From Hydrogenophaga sp. (GTDB lineage: Bacteria > Pseudomonadota > Gammaproteobacteria > Burkholderiales > Burkholderiaceae_C), in NCBI GenBank assembly GCA_030682835.1, contig JAUXNG010000094.1, forward strand, positions 48,702 to 112,701: DNA of 64,000 nucleotides. Direction: 5' to 3'. Positions 1 through 9,297 of this stretch are shown here, in pieces. Each line of letters opens with the position of its first letter. Position 1 is the first letter of the stretch. The notes under the pieces are model-generated. The model did not search any database, had not been told where the DNA came from, and worked only from the letters and a program-made list of their open reading frames with translations. The translations under genes and the position numbers were made by a program.

Positions 1-5
1 CGGGT

Positions 6-635
6 TCATTGCTTCACCCGCAGCTGGTTCTGCACGCTGCGCGTACCTTCAGCCGACGATGCGATCTGTGCTGCGCGGTCGATCTGCGCCTGGTTGTCAA
101 CGTCGCCGGTGAGTTGCACCACGCCGTTGGTGGTTTCCACGCTGATGGCAAATCCGCTGACTTCGGACTCGGCCAGCAGGGCCGACTTCACGCGGGCGGT
201 GATGGCCGTGTCGTCAGCTGCCTGGCCCAGGGTGGAGGAGTCGCCGCTGGCGGTGCCGGTCCCCATGCCCATGGTGCCGGTGGCGCCGGCGGAACGCAGC
301 GTCAGATTGCTGTTGACTTCGCGCACGCCGGACACATTGCGCGCCACGGACACAGCCTGGTCGATCTGGGTCTGGCTTTCCACCTGACCGTTGAGCGCAA
401 CTTCACCGTTGCGGGTTTCCACGTCGATGTCGAAGCTGCGCACGGTATCGTCTGCCATCAGCGCCGATTTCACGCTGGAGGTGAGTGCTGTGTCGTCAAT
501 CTGCGTCCCGACGGTCGTGCCCGTCCCAGCGCCCGTGGCGGTGGTGTCGGTGTTGCGGTTGCAACCAACCAGGGCGAGAGCTGCAATACCGGCCACGGTG
601 GCGCTGACGATAAAAGAGGATTGGCGTTTTTTCAT
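6..635 (-). CDS. BON-domain lipoprotein (OsmY-like), two BON repeats
   Basis: A 209-residue envelope lipoprotein. The N-terminus is basic (MKKR), followed by a hydrophobic stretch and a lipobox ending LVGC, so Cys25 should be the lipidated residue. Two homologous BON domains follow, at about residues 46-114 and 140-208, separated by a Gly/Thr/Met-rich linker; each begins with a D-D-T-A-(L/I)-T motif. BON domains are thought to bind phospholipid or peptidoglycan and are common in osmotic-stress proteins such as OsmY and DolP. The start is supported by a GGAG-type ribosome binding site (ggagaaccacc) just upstream. The role in envelope stress is inferred from the family; nothing in the neighbourhood refines it. 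The stop codon lies almost at the window edge, so what follows it is unknown. Confidence 0.88.
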   Translation of the reverse strand: MKKRQSSFIVSATVAGIAALALVGCNRNTDTTATGAGTGTTVGTQIDDTALTSSVKSALMADDTVRSFDIDVETRNGEVALNGQVESQTQIDQAVSVARNVSGVREVNSNLTLRSAGATGTMGMGTGTASGDSSTLGQAADDTAITARVKSALLAESEVSGFAISVETTNGVVQLTGDVDNQAQIDRAAQIASSAEGTRSVQNQLRVKQ

Positions 636-692
636 GGTGGTTCTCCGGTGGTGAAAAAAAGATAAGTGAGCCTTGAGTCAGGGAGAGGGCAA

Positions 693-1451
693 TCAGCGCG
701 CCAGGTAGCCGCCATCGACCGGGTAATACGCGCCCGTGACGAAGGACGCACGCTCCGAGGCGAGCCAGATCACCAGCTCGGCCACTTCGTCGGGCTGGCC
801 CAGGCGACCGATCGGGTGGGCGGCCACCAGCATGGCGTTGGCGGCGCTGTCCTGCTCGAGCGCGTGAATCATGGGGGTGTGGATGAAGCCCGGCCCAACC
901 ACGTTGACGCGCACGCCATGCTGGCCATATTCCAGTGCGGCGGCCTGTGTGAGCCCGACCACGCCGTGCTTGGCCGCCGTGTAAGCAGCTGCATTGGCAA
1001 ACCCCACCGCGCCCAGAATGGACGCGACATTGACGATCGACCCCCCGCCGCTGGGCAGCATGGCGGCGATCTGGTATTTCATGCCGTAGAAAACGCCCGA
1101 CAGGTTGATGTCGATCACCTGCGCCCAGGCTTCCAGCGGGTAGTCGGCCACAGGCGCCTGCACGCCGCCGATGCCGGCGTTGTTGCAGGCAATGTCGAGT
1201 TGACCAAAGTGGTGCACGGCCTGTGCGACCAGCGCCTCACATTCCTGCGGCTGTGCCACGTCGGCGGAAACAAACAGGGCTTCGCCGCCCTGGGCCTTGA
1301 TCAACGCCGCCAGTTCAAGGCCTTGCTCGGCCTGCAGGTCGGACAGCACCAGGCGTGCGCCCTCTCGGGCAGCCACGAGGGCAATGGCGCGACCAATGCC
1401 AGAGGCCGCGCCGGTGATGAGCATCACTTTGTCTTTGAGCATGCGTTCCAT
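693..1451 (-). CDS. SDR family NAD(P)-dependent oxidoreductase
   Basis: A classical short-chain dehydrogenase/reductase of 252 residues. It has the Rossmann motif TGAASGIG at residues 13-20, the NNAG motif at 90-93, and the catalytic Ser144, Tyr157 and Lys161 (YTAAK). The C-terminal part resembles FabG/BDH-type SDRs, and the substrate cannot be read from the sequence. It lies on the same strand as the downstream BON lipoprotein, 57 bases away, and as the upstream semialdehyde dehydrogenase, 279 bases away, so it may or may not belong to the aldarate locus. A start three codons later (ATG at 1442) gives an N-terminus (MLKDKV) that fits the family equally well. Further upstream in-frame starts would add an unlikely extension. 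Confidence 0.85.
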   Translation of the reverse strand: MERMLKDKVMLITGAASGIGRAIALVAAREGARLVLSDLQAEQGLELAALIKAQGGEALFVSADVAQPQECEALVAQAVHHFGQLDIACNNAGIGGVQAPVADYPLEAWAQVIDINLSGVFYGMKYQIAAMLPSGGGSIVNVASILGAVGFANAAAYTAAKHGVVGLTQAAALEYGQHGVRVNVVGPGFIHTPMIHALEQDSAANAMLVAAHPIGRLGQPDEVAELVIWLASERASFVTGAYYPVDGGYLAR

Positions 1452-1730
1452 GAGGTGGGTTGGACAGGGAAACCTGTCACCAGCCTGGAGCGGTCTCACC
1501 GACTCGCCAGACAACTCTTCCGGGTCACGGCAGCGGACGGTCTGGCCAAAGCCAGGACCCGCACGCGGTCAGTAACCAGGATGGGTTCACCTTAGAAACG
1601 CGGGCGACCAGCGTCTGTGCGCTGTCGCACTTTGGGTGCGTGTTCAAAACACCGGGTCAGCGGGTGCAGCCGCACGGGGCGGCGCATGCTCACGATGGGT
1701 AAAAGCGGCAACTTGGTGGCCGCCACCCGC

Positions 1731-3203
1731 TCAGCAGGGTTGGCCGCCGCGCGCCACCAGCCAGGCCGGCGCGTCCTGCAAGCACACGGGACGCAGGAAA
1801 CGGTCGAGCGCTGCGTCGCCCACCGAGGTCGTCATGGGCGCGGTGGAGGCCGGCCAGGGGCCGCCGTGGTGCTGGGCAGCGATAACGGCCACGCCGGTGG
1901 GCACACCCGCGAACAGCACGCGCCCGGCGATCGCCATGGCGCCGCGCACCAGCGCGCGGTTGTCGGCCGTGTCGGTGTCGGCACCCCACACCGTCACGGT
2001 CAGGCTGCCGGCCACGGCGGCGAGCACCTGCAGCACCTCGGCGGTGGAGACTGCGCGGACGATCAGGCTGGCGGGGCCGAACACCTCGTCCTGCAGCGCT
2101 GGTTCGGCCAGGAAGCGGGGGGCAGGCACCTGCAGCAACTGCGGGCCGGGAGCGCTGCCATTGTCAGGCTGCTGCACCAGCGTGCTGGCACCCAGCATGC
2201 GCCAGCGGTCCACGCCGCTCGCGAAGGCCTGGCGCATGCCAGCGGTGAGCATGGCATGGGGCTGCTGCGCCTTGAGGGCCTCGGTCAGCGCCGCCACGAA
2301 CCGCTCGGAGTCGGCACCGTCCACCAGCACGATGAGGCCGGGGTTGGTGCAGAACTGCCCGCAGCCCATGGCGATGGAAGCGGCCAGGGTCGTCGCCAGT
2401 TCGCCGCCTTTGGCTGCCAGCGCGGCCGGCAGGGCCAGTACCGGGTTGATCGAGCCCAGTTCGCCGTAAAACGGGATCGGACGGGGCCGCGCATTCGCCT
2501 CGGCCTGCAGGGCCGCGCCGCCGCGCGTGGAACCGGTGAATGCACCGGCGGCGATCAGGGGGTGGCGGATCAGGGACACGCCCACCTCGACCCCCGCGCC
2601 CTGCACCAGGCCCACCAGGCCGGCGGGAAGACCCTGCTCGGCCAGCACGCGCTGCACCAGGCCGAACACGCGCTGTGACAGGTGGGGGTGGCCCGGGTGT
2701 GCCTTCACCACCACCGGGCAGCCGGCGGCCAGAGCCGAGGCCGTGTCGCCACCCAGCACCGAGAAGGCAAACGGAAAGTTGCTGGCCGCGAACATGGCCA
2801 CCGGCCCCAGCGGCACGCGCTGCAGCACCATGGCCGGGTGACCCACGGGCGGCGCGCCCGGCACAGCCGGGTCGTCCAGCACCTCGAACGGCACGCCGCG
2901 GCGCGCGATGTCGGCAAAGCGTCGCAGCTGGAAGGCGGTGCGGTCGAGCTCACCGTTCAGGCGCCCGGTGCCGAGCGCCGTCTCGCGGTCCGCCAGGGCC
3001 ACGAGAGCTTCGCGGTCGGTCTCCAGCGCGGCGGCCAGGCCGTCGAGCAGGGCGGCTCGCTGGGCACCGTCGCTGCTGCCCCAGGCGGGCGCGGTGGCGT
3101 GCGCGACCTGAACCGCGGTGTCGATGTCGGCGGCGGTGGAGGGCGTGAGGGCTTCACCGTGGGAGGCGCCGGTGCGCGCGTCAAATGATGTGAGTGGGTT
3201 CAT
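1731..3203 (-). CDS. 2,5-dioxovalerate (alpha-ketoglutarate semialdehyde) dehydrogenase
   Basis: Aldehyde dehydrogenase superfamily, 490 residues from the ATG at 3203. The best-supported role is NAD(P)-dependent oxidation of 2,5-dioxopentanoate to 2-oxoglutarate, the last step of aldarate catabolism. ALDH residues are visible: Asn142 (SNFPFAF), Lys167 in VVVKAHP, the general base Glu248 (YGELGS) and the nucleophile Cys285 in the CGQFCTNPG motif, which is typical of the ketoglutarate-semialdehyde clade. The glucarate/galactarate dehydratases and KdgD across the divergent promoter support the assignment. Frame-extended starts up to 3311 exist, but the family N-terminus matches MNPLTSFD. It shares its strand with the GntR regulator gene that ends 144 bases upstream and is probably cotranscribed with it. 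Confidence 0.88.
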   Translation of the reverse strand: MNPLTSFDARTGASHGEALTPSTAADIDTAVQVAHATAPAWGSSDGAQRAALLDGLAAALETDREALVALADRETALGTGRLNGELDRTAFQLRRFADIARRGVPFEVLDDPAVPGAPPVGHPAMVLQRVPLGPVAMFAASNFPFAFSVLGGDTASALAAGCPVVVKAHPGHPHLSQRVFGLVQRVLAEQGLPAGLVGLVQGAGVEVGVSLIRHPLIAAGAFTGSTRGGAALQAEANARPRPIPFYGELGSINPVLALPAALAAKGGELATTLAASIAMGCGQFCTNPGLIVLVDGADSERFVAALTEALKAQQPHAMLTAGMRQAFASGVDRWRMLGASTLVQQPDNGSAPGPQLLQVPAPRFLAEPALQDEVFGPASLIVRAVSTAEVLQVLAAVAGSLTVTVWGADTDTADNRALVRGAMAIAGRVLFAGVPTGVAVIAAQHHGGPWPASTAPMTTSVGDAALDRFLRPVCLQDAPAWLVARGGQPC

Positions 3204-3347
3204 GGCGGCATTGCCCTTGGTGGGCTTTTGGAGGAAAGAAGAGAAGAGAGGAAGAGAGGAAGACTGGCGCTGCACAGGCCGCCTGCCCCGGCGGCTCGGC
3301 GGTCTTTGCATCGGGCGTCGGTGCGCCCCGGGAAGGGGCAGCCGGGT

Positions 3348-4136
3348 TCAGTCCGCAGGCGTGCCCGGAGCCGAAGGCTCGGGTTGCGAACGGCGCAGGC
3401 GCTCGCGGCTGTTGGACAGGTGCGTGCGCATCGCGGCGCGGGCGGCCTCGCCGTCCTGGCGCCGGATGGCGTTGAAGATGTTCTCGTGCTCGTGGTGCAC
3501 CCGCAAAAGATAAGCCAGTCGACCTTCGGGTGCACTGCTGGCGGTATTGATCCGCGTGCGAGGGATGATCATGGTGCCCAGGTAGGTCATGAGGTCGGCA
3601 AAGTGGCGGTTGCCGGTGGCACGGGCCACCTCCATGTGGAACTGGAAATCGGACGGCACGGCGTCCGACTCGGCATGGATCGAGGCCTCGAAAGCCGCCA
3701 GCGCCACACCCATGTTGTGCAGGTGCGTCTCGTCCCGGCGCTGCGCGGCCAGGCTGGCCGCTTCGCTCTCAAGGCTGATGCGCAACTCCAGCAAGGAGAC
3801 CACGTCGGCCGCGGTGGCGAAGTCTTCAGGCGCGATGCGGAAGTTGCGCTGCTCGGCCGGCGCCATCACGAAGGTGCCGATGCCGTGGCGCGTTTCCACC
3901 AAGCCCGACGCCTGCAGTCGTGAGATGGACTCACGCACCACTGTGCGGCTGACATCGAAACGCTGCATCAGCTCGGCCTCGGTGGGTAGCTTCTGCCCTT
4001 CGACCAGGCGCCCCTCCCGGATGTCCGCTCCCAGCGAATCGACGATCTCCTGCACCAGGCCGCGCGGCCGCCGCGCCCGGGTGACGATGGCCACCGCCTC
4101 CGCATCGGATTCGACTAGGGTTTTCACTGAGCACAT
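3348..4136 (-). CDS. GntR family (FadR subfamily) transcriptional regulator of the aldarate locus
   Basis: A 262-residue FadR-type GntR regulator. A winged helix lies at about residues 27-95, with the recognition region DVSRTVVRESISRLQASGLVETRHGIGTFV. An all-helical FCD ligand-binding domain fills about 105-245 and includes the conserved His/Asp-bearing helices expected to bind a metal and a carboxylate sugar acid. It is transcribed away from the glucarate/galactarate operon, and its upstream region holds perfect GTTGTC-T-GACAAC-type palindromes (4185-4197 and 4391-4401) that fit the FadR-subfamily TNGTNNNACNA consensus. It is therefore the likely local repressor, released by an aldarate or its dehydration product; the effector is not determinable here. 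Confidence 0.9.
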   Translation of the reverse strand: MCSVKTLVESDAEAVAIVTRARRPRGLVQEIVDSLGADIREGRLVEGQKLPTEAELMQRFDVSRTVVRESISRLQASGLVETRHGIGTFVMAPAEQRNFRIAPEDFATAADVVSLLELRISLESEAASLAAQRRDETHLHNMGVALAAFEASIHAESDAVPSDFQFHMEVARATGNRHFADLMTYLGTMIIPRTRINTASSAPEGRLAYLLRVHHEHENIFNAIRRQDGEAARAAMRTHLSNSRERLRRSQPEPSAPGTPAD

Positions 4137-4184
4137 GGTTTTTTCCTTGACTTCGGCACGCGGGGTTCACACAATCCGCATCTA

Positions 4185-4211
4185 GTTGTCTGACAACATA
4201 CAACAGACAAC
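4185..4211. promoter_or_regulatory. Candidate GntR operator (perfect 13-bp palindrome plus half-site)
   Basis: GTTGTC-T-GACAAC at 4185-4197 is a perfect palindrome. A second GACAAC half-site follows at 4206-4211. It matches the FadR-subfamily operator pattern and lies about 50 bases upstream of the regulator start codon, in the divergent region between the regulator and the dehydratase operon. Confidence 0.65.
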
Positions 4212-4282
4212 ATTTCATAAGTCAACTGTAGCAAACACACCGCGAAATGTCCAAGACTTCGCAAGCACGGATCAAGCACAAC

Positions 4283-4423
4283 ATGGAAATCAACCTCAAG
4301 ACCCATCACCGGATCCTGCTGACCGGCGCGGCAGGCGGCTTGGGGACAACCTTGCGTTCGCTCTGGGAGGCACAGTGCGGGGTACTGATGTTGTCTGACA
4401 AGTACCCGTCGTGCCAGCCCTAA
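4283..4423 (+). pseudogene. udh: 5' remnant of uronate dehydrogenase (udh)
   Basis: This is an open frame of 46 codons plus stop. It reads as the very N-terminus of a uronate dehydrogenase-type NAD(P) epimerase/dehydrogenase: the nucleotide-binding stretch RILLTGAAGGLGTTLRS (residues 10-26) and the downstream L-S-D motif at 37-39, whose Asp normally contacts the NAD ribose. After LSDK the similarity ends and the frame stops at 4421-4423. The remaining roughly 220 residues of the enzyme are missing. Uronate dehydrogenase oxidises galacturonate/glucuronate to the aldarates handled by the rest of this operon, so a deletion of an ancestral operon member is the simplest reading. A second operator-like palindrome overlaps codons 36-40. 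A functional microprotein is possible but unsupported. Confidence 0.6.
4390..4401. promoter_or_regulatory. Second candidate GntR operator inside the udh remnant
   Basis: TTGTC-T-GACAA at 4391-4401, preceded by G, repeats 12 of the 13 bases of the palindrome at 4185-4197. It coincides with the remnant's Leu-Ser-Asp codons (TTG TCT GAC), so it could be chance. A TTGACA hexamer lies at 4425-4430, just before the first dehydratase gene, but I see no good -10 box with it. Confidence 0.45.
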
Positions 4424-4460
4424 GTTGACACCCTTTTCTGCCCCTTTCGGAACCCGGCCC

Positions 4461-5753
4461 ATGACCTCCCACGCCATCCGACACGTCCGCGTCACGCCCA
4501 TCGCGTTCCGCGACCCTCCACTGCTGAATGCTGCCGGCATCCACGAGCCCTGGGCGCTGCGCTCGATCATCGAGATCGAAACCGACTCGGGCCTGGTCGG
4601 CATCAACGAGAGCTACGGCGACCTGCCCATGCTGGAAGCCCTGGCGAAAGCCGCGCCGGCACTCACCGGCCTCTCGCCCTGGGCACTGAACGAAATGGAC
4701 ACCCGCGTGGCCGCGCTGGTGGCGCCAAAGCAGAGCGCCGCGTCGGAATTCCTGGGCACGCAGATCTCGCTGGCACCGGGCACCCACGTGTCCAAGACCG
4801 TGGCCAAGGTGATCAGCGCCTTCGAGGTCGCCATGATGGACCTGCAGGGCCAGCTGGCGAACGCGCCGGTGGTGGACCTGCTGGGCGGCGCCGCGCGCAC
4901 GGCCGTGCCCTTCAGCGCGTACCTGTTCTTCAAGTACGCCGAGCACATCGACCAGCCCTACGCGCCCGACCCCTGGGGCGAAGGCATCACGCCCGAGCAG
5001 CTGGTCACGCAGGCACGGCGCATGATCGACCAGTACGGCTTCAAGAGCATCAAACTCAAGGCCGGCGCGCTGCCGCCGGAACAGGAAGTGGCCGGCTTGC
5101 TGGCCCTGGCCAAAGCCTTCCCCGGCACGCCGCTGCGCATCGACCCCAACGCCAACTGGAGCGTGCCCACCAGCCTGAGGGTGGTGGAACAGCTGCGCGG
5201 CGTGCTCGAGTACTTCGAGGACCCGGCGCCGGGCCTGGACGGGATGGCAGCCGTGGCCGCCGCTTGTGACGTGCCGCTGGCCACCAACATGGTGGTCACC
5301 GATCTGAAGGAGTTCCGCCGCAACGCCGAGATGGGCTGCCCGGTGAAGATCGTGCTCAGCGACCACCACTACTGGGGCGGCCTGCGCGCCACGCAGCGCC
5401 TGGCGCTGATGTGCGAGACCTTCGGCCTGGGCCTTTCCATGCACTCGAATTCGCACCTCGGCATCAGCCTGACGGCGATGACCCACCTGGCCGCCTCGGT
5501 GCCGCTGCTGTCCTATGCCTGCGACACCCACTACCCCTGGCAGGACGACGAGGTGGTGCAGGGTGGCCGCCTGAAATTTGAAGACGGCAGCCTGCACGTG
5601 CGCACCACACCCGGCCTGGGCGTGCAGATCGACCGCGAGGCCCTGGCCCGCCTGCACGACAACTACCTGGACACCCCCATCCGCAACCGGGACGACCTCG
5701 CGCAAATGCGCAAGTACGAACCCACCTTCACCGGACACCAACCGCGTTTCTGA
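4461..5753 (+). CDS. Glucarate dehydratase family protein (enolase superfamily), copy 1
   Basis: A 430-residue member of the mandelate racemase/glucarate dehydratase branch of the enolase superfamily, which abstracts an alpha proton from an acid sugar and eliminates water. Catalytic elements are present: the KxK pair Lys198/Lys200 (SIKLK), metal ligands Asp228 (RIDPN), Glu253 (FEDP) and Asn276 (ATNM), Asp301, and the His-Ser-Asn base motif at 328-330. It differs clearly from the second copy at 7959, which matches E. coli GudD closely, so its substrate may be another aldarate or stereoisomer. The ATG at 4461 is chosen over an in-frame TTG at 4425 because family similarity starts at SHAIRHVRVTPIAF. 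It is the first intact gene of the divergent operon. Confidence 0.85.
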   Translation: MTSHAIRHVRVTPIAFRDPPLLNAAGIHEPWALRSIIEIETDSGLVGINESYGDLPMLEALAKAAPALTGLSPWALNEMDTRVAALVAPKQSAASEFLGTQISLAPGTHVSKTVAKVISAFEVAMMDLQGQLANAPVVDLLGGAARTAVPFSAYLFFKYAEHIDQPYAPDPWGEGITPEQLVTQARRMIDQYGFKSIKLKAGALPPEQEVAGLLALAKAFPGTPLRIDPNANWSVPTSLRVVEQLRGVLEYFEDPAPGLDGMAAVAAACDVPLATNMVVTDLKEFRRNAEMGCPVKIVLSDHHYWGGLRATQRLALMCETFGLGLSMHSNSHLGISLTAMTHLAASVPLLSYACDTHYPWQDDEVVQGGRLKFEDGSLHVRTTPGLGVQIDREALARLHDNYLDTPIRNRDDLAQMRKYEPTFTGHQPRF

Positions 5754-5807
5754 AAACCCTGGCCAATCCCACCCCTGCAACTTCCCCCAAACCCAAGGAG
5801 ACATACC

Positions 5808-6803
5808 ATGCAACGCCGCACCCTGATTCGTCACACCCTCGCCACCGCCACTGCCTTGCTGGCAGGCGCATTGGCCACCCTGCCCGCCGCTGCGCAGGGC
5901 AGCTGGCCCACAGCCAAAGTCATCACCTACGTGGTGCCCTTTGCCCCCGGTGGCAACACCGACACGCTGGCCCGCCTGATCGCGCCAGCGTTGGCCTCGG
6001 CGCTGGGTACCCAGGTGGTGATCGACAACAAGGCCGGGGCCGGCGGCAGCGTCGGTTCCGCCGCTGCAGCGCGCGCACCGGCCGATGGTTTCACCATCCT
6101 CGGTGGAACGATCAGCTCCCATTCCATCAACGTCAGCCTGTACACCAACCCCATCGGATACGACCCGGTGAAGTCCTTTGAGCCGATTGCCATGCTGGGC
6201 TCGGGGCCCCTCGTGCTGGCGGTGCCGGCGTCCAGCCCATACAAAACACTCAACGACGTGCTGGCCGCCAGCAAGGCCAAAAATGGCCTGACATCAGCTT
6301 CGCCTGGCGTGGGAACGTCGCCACACATGGCGATGGAGTTGCTGGCACACCAGACCGGGGTGAAGTTCACCCACGTGCCCTACCGGGGATCTGGTCCCGC
6401 GGTGCAGGATCTGCTGGGTGGTCAGGTGGACATGATGTTCGACACCGCATTGATCGTGGGCCCCCACATCCAGTCGGGTCGTCTGCGCGCCATAGCCGTG
6501 ACCAGCTCCAAACGGCTCGAGTCGATGCCTGATGTGCCCACCATTGCCGAAGCGGGTCAGCGCGGTTTCGACATGGGGTCCTGGCAGGCCGTGTTCGCGC
6601 CCGCAGGCACGCCAAAGCCCGTCGTGGACCGTCTGCACGCCGAAATCATGAAGATCGTGGCCACGCCAGACGTGCAGGCCCGACTGAAAGGCTTTGGCAT
6701 GGTGCCCTCCACCATGACGCCGGCAGAACTCGGCCAGTACCAGAAGGCCGAAGTGGCCAAGTGGGCCGAGGTGATCAAGGCGGCGGGTATCAAGGCTGAA
6801 TGA
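5808..6803 (+). CDS. Bug/TctC family tripartite tricarboxylate transporter substrate-binding protein
   Basis: A 331-residue periplasmic binding protein of the TTT (tripartite tricarboxylate transporter) Bug family. It has a Sec signal peptide, RRTLIRHT followed by an Ala/Leu-rich core and likely cleavage near AAA-QG at residues 27-30. Family motifs include [29 protein letters not shown] and [25 protein letters not shown] strong AAGGAG ribosome binding site lies about 9 bases before the ATG. Its place inside the aldarate operon suggests it binds glucarate, galactarate or a related acid. No TctA/TctB membrane subunits are encoded in this window, so it must use components encoded elsewhere; such orphan Bug proteins are abundant in Burkholderiales. 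Confidence 0.9.
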   Translation: MQRRTLIRHTLATATALLAGALATLPAAAQGSWPTAKVITYVVPFAPGGNTDTLARLIAPALASALGTQVVIDNKAGAGGSVGSAAAARAPADGFTILGGTISSHSINVSLYTNPIGYDPVKSFEPIAMLGSGPLVLAVPASSPYKTLNDVLAASKAKNGLTSASPGVGTSPHMAMELLAHQTGVKFTHVPYRGSGPAVQDLLGGQVDMMFDTALIVGPHIQSGRLRAIAVTSSKRLESMPDVPTIAEAGQRGFDMGSWQAVFAPAGTPKPVVDRLHAEIMKIVATPDVQARLKGFGMVPSTMTPAELGQYQKAEVAKWAEVIKAAGIKAE

Positions 6804-6838
6804 CCGCCCCCCATCTTTCCTTACACCCAAGTACCTCC

Positions 6839-7756
6839 ATGCAATACGCCCCCCAAGACCTCAAGCAAGTCATGTCCTGCGGCCTGCTGTCCTTCCCCGT
6901 GACGGACTTCGACGCTCAGGGCAACTTCAACGCAGGCTCCTATGCTGCCCGTCTGGAGTGGCTGGCGCCCTACGGTGCCAGCGCGCTGTTCGCCGCCGGC
7001 GGCACGGGCGAGTACTTCTCGCTCTACGGTGATGAATACGGCAAGATCATCAAGACGGCGGTGGACACCTGCCGTGGCAAGGTGCCCATCATCGCCGGCG
7101 CAGGTGGCCCCACCCGCACGGCCATTGCCCACGCGCAGGAAGCCGAGCGCCTGGGCGCCCACGGCGTGCTGCTGCTGCCGCACTACCTGACCGAAGCGGG
7201 TCAGGACGGCCTGGTCGCGCATGTGGAGCAGGTCTGCAAGAGCGTGAAGTTCGGCGTGATCGTCTACAACCGCGACCGCACCAAGCTCACGCCCGAGTCG
7301 CTGGCCATCCTGGCCGAGCGCTGCCCCAACCTGATCGGCTTCAAGGACGGCGTCGGCAACATCGAGACCATGTCATCCATCTACATGGCCATGGGCGACC
7401 GCTTCGCCTACCTGGGCGGCCTGCCCACGGCAGAGGTGTACGCCGCCGCCTACAAGGCGCTGGGCACGCCGGTGTACTCGTCCGCCGTCTTCAACTTCAT
7501 TCCGAAGACCGCGATGCAGTTCTACGAAGCCGTGCGCACCGACGACATGGCCACGCAGCACAAGCTGCTCAAGCAGTTTTTCATGCCTTATCTGAAGATC
7601 CGCAACCGTGTCGAAGGCTACGGCGTGAGCATCATCAAGGCCGGCGCCACGCTGGTCGGCCACAGCGCCGGCCCGGTGCGAGCGCCGCTGACGGACCTCA
7701 AGCCCGCCGAGATGGAAGAACTCAAGGCGCTGATCGACGCCCTGGGCCCGCAGTAA
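6839..7756 (+). CDS. kdgD: 5-dehydro-4-deoxyglucarate dehydratase
   Basis: A 305-residue class I aldolase-type enzyme of the DHDPS/NAL family. It dehydrates and decarboxylates 5-keto-4-deoxyglucarate to 2,5-dioxopentanoate. The GGTGE carboxylate-binding motif is at residues 54-58, Tyr143 in VIVYNRD, and the Schiff-base Lys169 is in the signature GFKDGVGN. Its product is the substrate of the dehydrogenase at 1731-3203. An upstream in-frame ATG at 6800 overlaps the stop codon of the transporter gene (ATGA) and would add 13 residues. The family N-terminus ([21 protein letters not shown]) favours 6839, although 6800 could be used through translational coupling. Confidence 0.92.
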   Translation: MQYAPQDLKQVMSCGLLSFPVTDFDAQGNFNAGSYAARLEWLAPYGASALFAAGGTGEYFSLYGDEYGKIIKTAVDTCRGKVPIIAGAGGPTRTAIAHAQEAERLGAHGVLLLPHYLTEAGQDGLVAHVEQVCKSVKFGVIVYNRDRTKLTPESLAILAERCPNLIGFKDGVGNIETMSSIYMAMGDRFAYLGGLPTAEVYAAAYKALGTPVYSSAVFNFIPKTAMQFYEAVRTDDMATQHKLLKQFFMPYLKIRNRVEGYGVSIIKAGATLVGHSAGPVRAPLTDLKPAEMEELKALIDALGPQ

Positions 7757-7958
7757 CAAGGCACCCCCGCGCCGCCTGCGGCGTGCCTTGCAGGCCGCAG
7801 CATCGGCAGAGCCGATGCCTCTTCCGGCAGTCCAAGCCTGCGCAGGCAGGCTCGGAGCCGCGGCCCTCAGCCCCCCATGGGGCGGCGCTGGCGGCCCGGC
7901 AAAGCCGGTTCCACGGCGCCCTTGAAAGCTCCCCCTCGTTCCACCTTCTCTGGTTTCT
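7757..7958. repeat. GC-rich intergenic repeat region between kdgD and gudD
   Basis: This 202-base spacer inside the aldarate operon is built of hairpin-prone GC-rich repeats. The part at 7871-7920 (six C, AT, four G, then GGCCCGGCAAAGCCGGTTCCACGGC) is close to copies at 63015-63062 and near 49445-49484. The part around 7815-7860 is the inverse complement of a segment at about 30708-30745. No gene was seen in it. It may weaken readthrough or affect mRNA stability. Confidence 0.6.
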
Positions 7959-9293
7959 ATGAGCGCTTCTTCTGCCCCTGTCGTCTCGTCCATGCGCGTT
8001 GTCCCGGTTGCGGGGCGCGACGGCATGCTGCTCAACCTCTCGGGTGCGCACGCGCCCTTCTTCACGCGCAACATCGTCATCGTCACCGACAACGCGGGCC
8101 ACACCGGCCTGGGCGAGGTGCCGGGCGGTGAGAAGATCCGCCAGACGCTGGAGGACGCCCGCCCGCTGGTGGAAGGCCAGACCGTCGGCAAGCTCCAGGC
8201 CATCCTGAATGCCATGCGCGTGAAGTTCGCCGACCGCGACAGCGGCGGGCGCGGCCTGCAGACCTTTGACCTGCGCACCACCATCCACGCCGTCACGGCC
8301 GTGGAATCGGCCCTGCTGGACCTGCAGGGCCAGCACCTGGGCGTGCCGGTGGCGGCCCTGCTGGGCGAAGGCCAGCAGCGCGATGCGGTGCAGATGCTGG
8401 GTTACCTGTTCTTCGTGGGCGACCGCAACAAGACGGATCTGCCCTACGCGAGTGAACCCGACAACGCCGACGACTGGTGCCGCCTGCGCCACAACAAGGC
8501 CATGACGCCTGAGGCCGTGGTGCGCCTGGCCGAGGCGGCGCAACAGCGCTACGGCTTCCAGGACTTCAAGCTCAAGGGCGGCGTGCTGGCCGGTGACGCC
8601 GAAGTCGAAGCCGTGACCGCCCTGCACCAGCGCTTCCCCGACGCCCGCGTGACGCTGGACCCCAATGGCGGCTGGCTGCTGAAAGATGCGATCCGCCTGG
8701 GCGAGAAGATGCGCGGCATCGTCGCCTATGCCGAAGACCCCTGCGGCGCCGAAGACGGCTTCAGTGGCCGCGAGGTGATGGCCGAGTTCCGCCGCGCCAC
8801 CGGCCTGCCCACCGCCACCAACATGGTCGCCACCGACTGGCGCCAGCTGGCCCACTCGCTGGCGCTGCAGAGCGTGGACATTCCGCTGGCCGACCCGCAT
8901 TTCTGGACCATGGCCGGCAGCGTGCGCGTGGCGCAGACCTGCCGCGACTGGGGCCTGACCTGGGGCAGCCATTCCAACAACCACTTCGATATCTCGCTGG
9001 CCATGTTCACCCATGTGGGCGCGGCCGCACCGGGCAAGGTCACGGCCATCGACACGCACTGGATCTGGCAGGACGGCCAACGCCTGACGAAGGACCCGCT
9101 GAAGATCGAAGGCGGCTACGTGCAGGTGCCCCAGAAGCCCGGCCTGGGGATCGAGATCGACATGGCCGAGGTCGAGAAGGCCCACCAGCTCTACCTGCAG
9201 CACGGCCTGGGCGCGCGCGACGACGCCATGGCCATGCAGTACCTGATCCCGGGGTGGACCTTCGACAACAAGCGTCCCTGCCTGGTCAGATGA
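7959..9293 (+). CDS. gudD: Glucarate dehydratase (GudD type), copy 2
   Basis: A 444-residue enolase-superfamily enzyme whose recalled similarity to E. coli GudD runs the full length, including the near-identical C-terminus ([19 protein letters not shown]). It dehydrates D-glucarate (and L-idarate) to 5-keto-4-deoxyglucarate. Visible catalytic residues are Lys204/Lys206 (FKLKGG), Asp234 and Asn236 (LDPNG), Glu259 (AEDP), Asn288 (ATNM), Asp312 and the His338-Ser-Asn base motif (GSHSNNHFD). The start at 7959 fits E. coli GudD to within one residue. It forms an operon with kdgD upstream and garD downstream, with the decayed dehydrogenase between it and garD. Confidence 0.95.
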   Translation: MSASSAPVVSSMRVVPVAGRDGMLLNLSGAHAPFFTRNIVIVTDNAGHTGLGEVPGGEKIRQTLEDARPLVEGQTVGKLQAILNAMRVKFADRDSGGRGLQTFDLRTTIHAVTAVESALLDLQGQHLGVPVAALLGEGQQRDAVQMLGYLFFVGDRNKTDLPYASEPDNADDWCRLRHNKAMTPEAVVRLAEAAQQRYGFQDFKLKGGVLAGDAEVEAVTALHQRFPDARVTLDPNGGWLLKDAIRLGEKMRGIVAYAEDPCGAEDGFSGREVMAEFRRATGLPTATNMVATDWRQLAHSLALQSVDIPLADPHFWTMAGSVRVAQTCRDWGLTWGSHSNNHFDISLAMFTHVGAAAPGKVTAIDTHWIWQDGQRLTKDPLKIEGGYVQVPQKPGLGIEIDMAEVEKAHQLYLQHGLGARDDAMAMQYLIPGWTFDNKRPCLVR

Positions 9294-9297
9294 CGCC

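Noticed and set aside
4186..4398. Open frame of 70 codons spanning the operator region
   Set aside because: It has no recognisable motif. The other frame at 4283-4423 matches uronate dehydrogenase and explains the sequence better.
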